Source: an uncultured Hyphomicrobiales bacterium (GTDB taxonomy: Bacteria > Pseudomonadota > Alphaproteobacteria > Rhizobiales > Xanthobacteraceae). Taken from it: a stretch of DNA of 64,000 nucleotides. The stretch covers positions 1-64,000 of the forward strand of contig CAIRGJ010000004.1 in assembly GCA_903878085.1 (NCBI GenBank), written 5' to 3'. Under the pieces are notes generated by a model. It was not told the origin of the DNA. It did not search any database and worked only from the letters and a program-made list of their open reading frames with translations. Position numbers and translations under genes: made by a program. Position 1 is the first letter of the stretch; each line of letters starts with the position of its first letter. This document shows, piece by piece, positions 57,231-64,000 of the stretch.

Positions 57231-59698
57231 CTCCCCCGATATGGCGGTGCTGGTACCGGTGCTGTCACCGGTGCTGTTACCGGAGAATTGAGGACCGGTG
57301 GCGAGCCGGGATGCGGCCCTTTGGTGGCGGGAATATTGGGCTGCGGCTCATCGTCTAAACCTAGCACGCAGCCGGTGCCCGCTTTGTTCAGCACGCGGCC
57401 GGGCGGACAATTGATCGGCGTTGGCCGCGGGGTCGTGGCCTGCCGCTTCGGCTCGTCTTGCTTTTTCAGGACTGGGCAACTGCCGTCGGCGCGCGGCGTT
57501 CCGACCGCACATTTTTTCTCAGGCCGGCCGGTTTTCTTTGGCAAGGTTTTTGGAATCGTAAATTGAGGCGGGCCGCTCTTCGTCAGCGCCGGGATGCCGA
57601 CTTTAGGCGTCACGCAACGCGTGCGATCTTCATTCAGCACCAGATAGGCTGGGCAGTTCAACGACGGAATGTAGTTCGGCACCACCAGCCCGGCCCCGCT
57701 TGGTTTCATATTCGGCGGCTTGGTCAGGAGGCAGACATTTTCCACCCGGGTCAAATCGCCACACGACATGCATTTATTGTAAGGGTCTTTGGGGTCGGGG
57801 ACCGAATTGCCGCTGCATGTTTTGAATGGCCGTTTAGACGGCGGCGCCGAGCAGAGCAGGTTGCCGGCGGCTATTGCGGCCTGAGCTTCGTCCTGCGTAT
57901 TGACGTTTACGCAAGGGAGACACTTACCACCGAGACCAAAGCCCCAGCCCGACAAGAGCGTGTCGGGCGGACATACCGAACAGGCGCCGTCGACGTTGCC
58001 CTGGTTTTCCGGGCACGTGCACGACGCGAGGCCAGCGACCGAGTAGTAGGAGGCCCCGGTGGGACAGGAATCGCACGTATTCGTCGTGGAATTAGCGACG
58101 GTCTCACCGGTGCAGGGCGTGCAATGGGCGTCTGTTTTTTTAAATTCTCCGCCACCAAGGGTAATTATTTCGTTTGATCCGCAGTCGATCACATTCTTGC
58201 ACACCATGTTCACGTAATCGGGGTCCTGGGCCGAATTGCACTGCAGGTCCGTCACGCACACACCGTTCTGCTTGGTGGTGCCTTCCTTGCAATCGCAAAC
58301 GAAACCCTGCAGCGAAAAATCCGCCGAGCCGGCGTCGGAGAATTTCACCGGCCGGGGAGCCTCACCGGGTCCGCAGCTATTGGCGCTAAAACAGGCCGTC
58401 CCGCCGGCGTTGAGATATTGTCCCTTCGAAGCGTCGCACGTATTGCAAGACTGTGTGCCTGGGTTGAGATACTCGTTCGCTTGACAGCTGACGCAGTTGT
58501 GCTGGGTCGCATCCGGGTGTGCGCGAGAACCACAGCTCGAGCACGCGCCCTTGATATCCTCCCAGTTGTCGTGGGCAATTTGACCGGGCTCGCACAGAAC
58601 GCAAACCGGTTCACCAAACCACTGCCTTGCTCCGTTTGCAGGGCAAACGCCGCACGCAGCAGCGCCGTTGATGCCCGCCTGGACGATCGTTTCTCCCTGC
58701 CCGCACTGGCAGGTTTGTCCGTCTTTTGAAGCGCCCGCCGGACAAACGCTGCAGAAGGGTTCGTGGCCGTCCAATTTGAGGAGCTGCTGGTTGCCGGAGC
58801 AGGCGCAAACATTCGCTTCGACGAATGACTGGCCTGCATAGGGGCATACGCATTTGTAGTCGCTGCCGGCGCCGTTGGTGTTTTGACCGAGGTAAACCAT
58901 CTCTAACGGTGCGGGGCAGGAGCAAGTTTGGCCGCTGATGTTTGCGCCATCACCGTATTTTACCAAATAGCCCGTATCTCCCACTTTTTCGAGCGTAGTG
59001 CCTTCAGGCACAAAGAGCTTTCCACTTTGGCAATCGACAACCTCGGGTGGCACATCGCAACCGAAGATGCTGCAATACGCGTCTTCGAAAAATTCGCCGA
59101 CGGCGTTCGCGCCGCTCTCGAGCCCATCGGCGAAGGCGCCGACGGCATCCGCGGCGAAGTCTTTGCAGCCTTCTCCCGTGGCAATGAGCCCCTCGACCGT
59201 GGCTTTGATGTCGCCGGGAGCGCCGGCCACGGTGCAACCGCAATCGATGTAACCGGCCAGCACCGGAATCGCGTCGGTGATCGATTGGGTCGCGGTGCCG
59301 CCGGCGATGTCCGCCAGCAGGCTCGAAGCGCCCGGCGTTATTTTGTCCAAAAGCCCCGCGAGCCCCGACTCGATCAGCATCTTTGCGATGAGTGCGCCGA
59401 TCGCGGTGTCGATCATCTGGTGGCAGGCGTCCGCGCCCTCGAATTTGCCGGCGATGGCGAGCGCCGTCAGTACGCCGATGGTCGCGCCCATGATGATATC
59501 GCCACCAGCGACTGTGGACGTACACCCCGCGACCGTGATCGCTTTCGCGGCGATAATGGCTTCGGCTTCAGTCCCTTTGACGGCGAGATTGAAGCAATCG
59601 CCGAGACTCGCTTTCGCCGGCGTGGAAAAATGGACGGCGAGCACAATAGCAAGCGCCAGCCCGATCAGCTTCGCCGGCAATCCTCTGGTCCATCGCAT
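57227..59698 (-). CDS. Large secreted Cys-rich repeat protein
   Basis: 823 aa with about 58 cysteines by hand count. Signal peptide (ends TPAKAS); residues 35-235 are Ala/Gly-rich, partly hydrophobic, with paired Cys; residues 240-650 hold tandem short repeats of the type CxxCPxG...xxCxxC (SVCPAGASKDGQTCQC, GVCPANGARQW, TCDSCPTGASYYS), like the ephrin-receptor/GCC2-GCC3 growth-factor-receptor repeats of eukaryotes. The tail has two copies of NCPxxxVLNxxxTxCV and a Pro-rich PVTAPVTAPVPAPP end. No enzyme domain seen. Probably an extracellular or surface protein stabilised by many disulfides; role unknown. Confidence 0.85.
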   Translation of the reverse strand: MRWTRGLPAKLIGLALAIVLAVHFSTPAKASLGDCFNLAVKGTEAEAIIAAKAITVAGCTSTVAGGDIIMGATIGVLTALAIAGKFEGADACHQMIDTAIGALIAKMLIESGLAGLLDKITPGASSLLADIAGGTATQSITDAIPVLAGYIDCGCTVAGAPGDIKATVEGLIATGEGCKDFAADAVGAFADGLESGANAVGEFFEDAYCSIFGCDVPPEVVDCQSGKLFVPEGTTLEKVGDTGYLVKYGDGANISGQTCSCPAPLEMVYLGQNTNGAGSDYKCVCPYAGQSFVEANVCACSGNQQLLKLDGHEPFCSVCPAGASKDGQTCQCGQGETIVQAGINGAAACGVCPANGARQWFGEPVCVLCEPGQIAHDNWEDIKGACSSCGSRAHPDATQHNCVSCQANEYLNPGTQSCNTCDASKGQYLNAGGTACFSANSCGPGEAPRPVKFSDAGSADFSLQGFVCDCKEGTTKQNGVCVTDLQCNSAQDPDYVNMVCKNVIDCGSNEIITLGGGEFKKTDAHCTPCTGETVANSTTNTCDSCPTGASYYSVAGLASCTCPENQGNVDGACSVCPPDTLLSGWGFGLGGKCLPCVNVNTQDEAQAAIAAGNLLCSAPPSKRPFKTCSGNSVPDPKDPYNKCMSCGDLTRVENVCLLTKPPNMKPSGAGLVVPNYIPSLNCPAYLVLNEDRTRCVTPKVGIPALTKSGPPQFTIPKTLPKKTGRPEKKCAVGTPRADGSCPVLKKQDEPKRQATTPRPTPINCPPGRVLNKAGTGCVLGLDDEPQPNIPATKGPHPGSPPVLNSPVTAPVTAPVPAPPYRGR

Positions 59699-59730
59699 GG
59701 ATAGCGCCCCCGGCGCCCACTGCTAAGCCG

Positions 59731-60057
59731 CTAACAAGGGTTGGTACGCGACGGCACGCAGGCCGGCGGAATGACGGCCGGCCGAATGAAGGTGCCGACA
59801 CCGTAGATTGCGCTCAACTCGTGGTAATCGCGCGGAATGCCATAGCTCCCGTCCTCGCTCGGCAGCACCGGCGGCGCGGTGTACGAAATCTTCGGCTGCG
59901 TGGCGACGAACACCTGCTTGCGCAGGCTCTCGCCGAGCTCGGGCTTCACGCAGGCGCCGGAAAAAGTCTTGCCGTCGGGGCAAACGGTCAACGCGCTTGT
60001 CGGCGCGATCGCGATCGCACCGAGTAAGACGGCGGTCATCAATGTAAGCCCGCGCAT
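59731..60057 (-). CDS. Small secreted four-cysteine protein
   Basis: 108 aa. Two ATGs lie close together; AAGGAG is 6 nt before the second (60057), which I use. Signal peptide (ends PTSA), then LTVCPDGKTFSGACVKPELGESLRKQVFVATQ and a Cys-containing end PPACVPSRTNPC. Four mature Cys. It lies 11 bp after the beta-barrel gene and 32 bp before the Cys-rich gene. Confidence 0.75.
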   Translation of the reverse strand: MRGLTLMTAVLLGAIAIAPTSALTVCPDGKTFSGACVKPELGESLRKQVFVATQPKISYTAPPVLPSEDGSYGIPRDYHELSAIYGVGTFIRPAVIPPACVPSRTNPC

Positions 60058-60068
60058 GGTCATCTCCT

Positions 60069-61277
60069 TCAATATCTCACGCTGCCGCCAATCGAGGCGA
60101 CCCACGCATTGGTGGAGGACTCCGGAACGGCGCTGTTCGGAACGACGGCGTTGGTCGCGTCGATCTTGGTCGGACTGCCGCCCTCGCTGACCCATATATG
60201 TTGCAGCGACAGGTTCAAGGTGAGCTGCTTGCTGACGGCGATGGAGCCGCCGACGCCCGCATTCCAGCTGGTCTTGGCAGCCAGGAACTGGAACGTGGTC
60301 GGATCGTAGCCGTTGCGATTGCGATACAGGAAGCCAACCGTCGGCCCAACGGTGTAGTTGCTACCGGTGTAGGGCACCTCGAGCGACAGCTTGGTCACGT
60401 CGCTGTTGGAGTTGAAGGCTTCGCGCACCAGGTCGGGCACCCCGGTCGCAGGCACGTAGTTCTTTTCGAAATGCGAATAGTTGACGCCGACCTTCGTGCC
60501 CCAGTTGTCGTTCCAGGTATAGGCGGCCTTCAATCCAGCGATGATCCGGCCGCCGGCGCGATACAGCGCCACGCCATCTTGCGTCGTCGTCGTCTCCCAT
60601 GAATAAGCGAGCGAACCCTGCACGCTGAGCAGGTCACCGCTATAAGCGAGGGTGCTGTTAAGGGTGTAGACGTCGCCCGGATTGAAGCGGCTCAGGGTCG
60701 TCGTGCCTGCCTGGTCGAATGGACCGCGATAGGTGTAACCGGCGCCAAGGCCAAGCACGAACGACTCGCTGATATTGATGTTGGCGCCGATCGTCGGACC
60801 GACATTGAAACCTTCGCCGAACGCGGGTGTCGGCACGATATCGGGATCGGTTTTGTTGTTCGATTGGGTGGTGTTCGGGGCCGATGCTTTTTTCGCCGTT
60901 GGAAGATTGAAGCTGACCGATACGAATGGGGTAATTCCGTTCCAGCCCAGGTAGGTCGCAGTCGGCGTGAAATTCGTGTCGGTCGGCGTCGACACGGTGC
61001 TTGACGCCGTCGGCGTCGACTGGCGCGACCAGATCGCTCCGCCGCGCAGGAGGAAATTGAACTTCCAATCGGGATTGGGCCGTCCCGACAGTTGCACGCC
61101 GAGCGGCGCATACATTTGTGAGCCGCTGCCGCCGAGCGTGTTGGTCCAGCCGGAATACCTGACATCGGTGTTGAAAGTCGTGGACCAGGTGGGGGCCGCG
61201 GGTTGCGCCTGTACCGTCGACGCGGCCGACAAAAACCCACCAACGGCGGCACACGCTGCCGCGAAAAGCCGCCTCAT
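60069..61277 (-). CDS. Outer-membrane beta-barrel protein
   Basis: 402 aa. Signal peptide (ends STVQAQP); alternating amphipathic strands throughout (NPDWKFNFLLRGGAIW, FVLGLGAGYTYRGPF, LSVQGSLAYSWETTT, WGTKVGVNYSHFEKNY) and a terminal ...GGSVRY ending in an aromatic residue, as BAM substrates do. It resembles the 'MetA-pathway of phenol degradation'/transporter-like barrels. First gene of the five-gene operon, so it may anchor or pass the Cys-rich protein (inference). Confidence 0.82.
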   Translation of the reverse strand: MRRLFAAACAAVGGFLSAASTVQAQPAAPTWSTTFNTDVRYSGWTNTLGGSGSQMYAPLGVQLSGRPNPDWKFNFLLRGGAIWSRQSTPTASSTVSTPTDTNFTPTATYLGWNGITPFVSVSFNLPTAKKASAPNTTQSNNKTDPDIVPTPAFGEGFNVGPTIGANINISESFVLGLGAGYTYRGPFDQAGTTTLSRFNPGDVYTLNSTLAYSGDLLSVQGSLAYSWETTTTQDGVALYRAGGRIIAGLKAAYTWNDNWGTKVGVNYSHFEKNYVPATGVPDLVREAFNSNSDVTKLSLEVPYTGSNYTVGPTVGFLYRNRNGYDPTTFQFLAAKTSWNAGVGGSIAVSKQLTLNLSLQHIWVSEGGSPTKIDATNAVVPNSAVPESSTNAWVASIGGSVRY

Positions 61278-61655
61278 CGCCTCGCCCCTAAATCGTGCAG
61301 TGAAGCTCGCCCACCGGGCCCATGAACCCTAAAGACCGTGTTTATGCTTGTCGACGTTTGGCAGAGTACGAGTATTCGGCTGGCGGGACTAGGACTGGAG
61401 CGATATGGATTAGGACTACGGCGACAAAAACCAAATCAAGTCGTCGCGTTGCATCTCGGCGCGCTGGCACCGATATTTCGGTCACGAAGCCGAAAGTCTA
61501 GCAGCGGTCGATGCGTGCGGGCGAGGCGCCCCCAGCGGCAACGGGCGTGATTTTGCTCGGCCGGGGGCTGCGGCAGGCTGGTACGCCGATGTCAGCCGGG
61601 CTAGCTTTAACCCAGCCTGACCACAAAGACTCAAAACATAAAAACGGGGGAAACA
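61278..61655. promoter_or_regulatory. Divergent intergenic region upstream of the Cys-rich operon
   Basis: 378 bp without a gene. It must contain the operon promoter; TAGGACT is repeated 22 bp apart near 61386-61415. It also carries the right-hand boundary repeats (61533-61560). Confidence 0.4.
61533..61560. repeat. Boundary repeat, right copy
   Basis: 61533-61547 repeats 55818-55832 exactly (15 bp). 61535-61560 repeats 44914-44939 exactly (26 bp), a segment upstream of tRNA-Arg. Together they show that DNA once joined to the tRNA promoter is now 16.6 kb away. Confidence 0.85.
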
Positions 61656-62102
61656 ATGAATATCGATCGTCGTCACTTGCTGTTGCCGGCGCTGGCCGTC
61701 GGACTTCTGGGCGCGCTGCCGGCCTTCGCGGCGCCTGGCGATGAAGAGGCGGTCGCCAAGAACGTCGCGGCATTCCGCGCGGCGCAACTTGCGACCGACG
61801 CCAAGGCATTGGACGCGCTGACCGCGGCCGAACTCAGCTACAGCCATTCCGATGCCCGTATCGAGGACAAGGCGACCTTCATCACCAACGCCACAAAGCC
61901 GGCCACGGGCTCGCGGACGCTGGAATATCAGGACGTCAAAATCCGCGTCGTCGGCGACGCCGCCATCGTGCGGTTTCACTGGGTGTCCGAAGCTGTATCC
62001 GCCGACGGCAAGAAAAGCGGCACCAATCTCCACATCCTGATGAATTGGCAAAAACAGGGTGCGGACTGGAAGCTTCTGTCGCGCGCGGCCACCAAGCTCT
62101 GA
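61656..62102 (+). CDS. Secreted SnoaL/DUF4440-like protein
   Basis: 148 aa. Signal peptide (ends LPAFAAP), possibly Tat-like (NIDRRHLLLPAL). NTF2-like fold: EEAVAKNVAAFRAAQLATDAKALDALTAAELSYSHSDARIEDK and LHILMNWQKQGADWKLLSRAATKL. Family members bind small ligands or have lyase activity; nothing specific can be said here. Confidence 0.82.
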   Translation: MNIDRRHLLLPALAVGLLGALPAFAAPGDEEAVAKNVAAFRAAQLATDAKALDALTAAELSYSHSDARIEDKATFITNATKPATGSRTLEYQDVKIRVVGDAAIVRFHWVSEAVSADGKKSGTNLHILMNWQKQGADWKLLSRAATKL

Positions 62103-62175
62103 CCGGCTGCTCCGCGGCTAAGTCCGGCCTGACCGCCGGCGCGCCCGCGAAACCGCCGTCGGCGCGCCGTTCTAA

Positions 62176-62189
62176 TTGATTTGTATCAA
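62176..62189. promoter_or_regulatory. FNR/FixK-type binding site
   Basis: TTGATTTGTATCAA is a perfect match to the TTGAT-N4-ATCAA consensus of FNR, Anr and FixK. It lies 150 bp upstream of the molybdopterin oxidoreductase start, so that gene is probably induced at low oxygen. Confidence 0.75.
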
Positions 62190-62339
62190 TGTTCCGCGGG
62201 GTGCCGGGCGCATGCTTTGTCTCTGTTGAGGTTTTGGCCTTCGACGGAAATGCCGGGCCGATCCATTTGCTTGGGCGGCCTATGAGCGGTTCCTCCTGAC
62301 GCGCGGCAAAGATGCCGTCTTTTGCGCAGTGGAGATTTG

Positions 62340-64000
62340 ATGAACGCCGTCACGACGCAAGTCTTCAAAAGCGCCTGTCGCATGTGCCACGGCGGCTGCG
62401 GCGTTCTCGTCCATGTGGTCGACGGCGTGATCCAGAAAGTGGCGGGCAATCCGGAGTCGCCGCTCAACAAGGGGCTGCTCTGCCTGAAGGGCCCCGCCAG
62501 CACCGATATCGTCAGTCACCCCGATCGCCTGACGCATCCGATGAAGCGGATTGGCGCGCGCGGCGAAGGCAAATGGGCTCGTATCAGCTGGGAGGAAGCC
62601 TACGACATCATCGCCGACAAGCTCGAACTCATCATCAAGGAGAACGGTCCCGAGAGCATCGTCATCGGTACCGGCACCGGGCGGCATCACTGCAATTTCG
62701 TCCCTCGATTCGCCAACGCGCTCGGCACGCCGAACTGGTGCGAGCCCGGGCATGCGCAATGTTTTTTCCCGCGGGTCAATGTTACCCACCTGACCTTTGG
62801 CGGTCTTCCGGTGTGCGACTATTACGGCGATGTCGAGCCGGCTTGCGTGCTGGTCTGGGGCCACAATCCGCTTAATTCCGGCCCCGATGGCGAACTCCCC
62901 TTCCACACCCGCGATCTGATGTATGGCGGAAAGACCAAATACATCGTCGTCGATCCGCGCCGGACCAAGATCGCCGAACAAGCCGCCGTATGGCTCCAGG
63001 TGCGCCCCGGCACCGACGACGCGCTCGCTCTGGCCATGATCAACGTCATTATTGCGGAAGGGCTGCACGACAAGGAATTCGTCGCGAAATGGACCTACGG
63101 CTTCGACCAGCTGGCGGAGCATGTCCGCCTGCTGACGCCGGAATGGGCCGAGCCAATCACCTGGGTGCCGGCGGATACGATCCGCGCCGCAGCGCGGCTA
63201 TTCGCCACCACCAAACCGGCCACGCTGGAATGGGGCTGTGCGATCGAGCACACCCCGAACTCGATCCAGACCGCGCGCGCCATCTCCATCTTGCCGGCCA
63301 TCACCGGCAACATCGATATTCCCGGCGGCTGGGTGTTCGGCACGCCGACCGTCACGCCGGTGCCCTCGCTCGACGACAATTTGAGCGCGGAGACGAAAGC
63401 GAAACGGCTCGGCTCGAGCGAATTCCGCGTGCTCGGCCAGGCCAATGTGCAGCCGTCGGCGCATATCCCGGCGGTGTTCAAGGCGATGCGCACCGGCAAG
63501 CCCTATCCGGTGCGCGCCTTTATGGTTTTCGGCAACAATCCGCTGCTGAGCTACGCCAATTCGAAAGTCATCCACGAATCGCTGCAAAAGCTCGAATTCT
63601 TCATGGTCATGGAATTGTTCATGACCCCCAGCGCGGATCTCGCCGATCTGGTGCTGCCGGCGGCGAGCTGGTTCGAGGTCGATGCGATGCCGGCGTTCCC
63701 CTATTTCGCCGAGAATGCCGTGCTGGTGCAGCAGAAGATCGTGCAAGTCGGCGAATGTAAGCAGGACGAAGTGGTGTTCGCCGAGATCGCGCGACGCATG
63801 AAGCTGAAAGTCGGCACCGAGGATCCCAAGGACATCTACACCCAGCAACTCGCCGCCAATATCGGCATCACCTATGACGAATTGCGCGAGCGCGGTTCGG
63901 TCTGGCGGCCAATGACCTATCGCAAATACGAGACTCGCGGCTTCAAGACGCAATCCGGCAAGATCGAGCTCTATTCGCTGGCGCTCGAAAAGCTCGGCTA
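62340..64000 (+). CDS. Molybdopterin oxidoreductase, catalytic subunit (3' end beyond window)
   Basis: At least 553 codons; open to the window end. DMSO-reductase family: [4Fe-4S] motif C13-x2-C16-x3-C20-x27-C48, GTGTGRHHCNFVPRFANALGTPNW, then GHAQCFFPR, where Cys is a likely Mo ligand as in the polysulfide/thiosulfate reductase and acetylene-hydratase-like groups, and molybdopterin-binding stretches VLVWGHNPLNSGPDGE and VVDPRRTKIAEQA. No Tat signal at the N-terminus, so a cytoplasmic location is likely. GGAG precedes the ATG at 62340. Substrate not determinable. Confidence 0.9.
   Translation, partial: MNAVTTQVFKSACRMCHGGCGVLVHVVDGVIQKVAGNPESPLNKGLLCLKGPASTDIVSHPDRLTHPMKRIGARGEGKWARISWEEAYDIIADKLELIIKENGPESIVIGTGTGRHHCNFVPRFANALGTPNWCEPGHAQCFFPRVNVTHLTFGGLPVCDYYGDVEPACVLVWGHNPLNSGPDGELPFHTRDLMYGGKTKYIVVDPRRTKIAEQAAVWLQVRPGTDDALALAMINVIIAEGLHDKEFVAKWTYGFDQLAEHVRLLTPEWAEPITWVPADTIRAAARLFATTKPATLEWGCAIEHTPNSIQTARAISILPAITGNIDIPGGWVFGTPTVTPVPSLDDNLSAETKAKRLGSSEFRVLGQANVQPSAHIPAVFKAMRTGKPYPVRAFMVFGNNPLLSYANSKVIHESLQKLEFFMVMELFMTPSADLADLVLPAASWFEVDAMPAFPYFAENAVLVQQKIVQVGECKQDEVVFAEIARRMKLKVGTEDPKDIYTQQLAANIGITYDELRERGSVWRPMTYRKYETRGFKTQSGKIELYSLALEKLG

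Noticed and set aside
44884-61560. Complete integrative and conjugative element or prophage
   Set aside because: No integrase, relaxase, type IV secretion or phage structural gene is present; only the boundary repeats and cargo or remnants can be supported.

Overview
The window is a chromosomal segment from a GC-rich alphaproteobacterium. Gene content and order (metK/trmB, phrR-like regulator, lnt-corC-ybeY-phoH-miaB, plsC, fur/mur, tsaB, nfuA-like gene, trpS, gyrB, recF, dnaN, dnaA, rpsT, maeB) fit the Hyphomicrobiales (Rhizobiales), near the Bradyrhizobium/Rhodopseudomonas/Pseudolabrys group. That placement is inferred from gene families and synteny; no 16S gene is present.

Layout. 0-13.5 kb: a dense minus-strand housekeeping block with many 4-nt stop/start overlaps, running tsaB>rimI>fur>plsC>miaB>phoH>ybeY>corC>lnt, with separate phrR, metK, trmB, nfuA-like and uspA units. 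trpS lies at 12.5-13.5 kb and is interrupted by one in-frame TAG just after its KMSKS motif. 13.7-18.4 kb: plus-strand genes (PfkB kinase, coiled-coil envelope protein, MBL-fold protein, alpha/beta hydrolase, small membrane protein). 18.4-34.4 kb: the replication-initiation neighbourhood (dnaA>dnaN>methyltransferase>recF, gyrB, rpsT), a DapA-like lyase and a malic enzyme, plus a CLC channel. 34.5-44.8 kb: mixed metabolic and envelope genes (MsrA, Wza-like exporter, dienelactone hydrolase, NHL protein, luciferase-like oxidoreductase, a catalytically dead HtrA-like protein, DUF427, a receiver with Glu at the phospho-acceptor site, amidohydrolase plus Bug-type binding protein).

44.8-55.8 kb is a lower-GC accessory region anchored at tRNA-Arg(CCG). 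A 43-bp piece of the tRNA 5' half is directly repeated at the far end, and a 38-bp 3' half lies inverted beside the intact gene. Inside are remnants (hsdR tail, 5'-truncated chemotaxis receptor, orphan 3' gene end, PrpD without a normal start), four copies of a palindromic repeat, and intact cargo (Crp/Fnr regulator, ApbE, EF-hand-like protein, LemA-TPM-TPM set, lysine-rich protein, DASS transporter). No integrase was seen.

55.8-61.5 kb is a second block, bounded by 15-bp direct copies of the sequence upstream of the tRNA. It carries a compact five-gene operon: a beta-barrel outer-membrane protein, two small secreted Cys proteins, an 823-residue secreted protein with about 58 cysteines, and a DsbA/ScsC-like thiol oxidoreductase. 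This is the best candidate for an undescribed system: a disulfide-rich surface or secreted protein made together with its own folding enzyme and outer-membrane partner. The window ends with a DUF4440-like protein and a truncated molybdopterin oxidoreductase preceded by a perfect FNR/FixK-type box.
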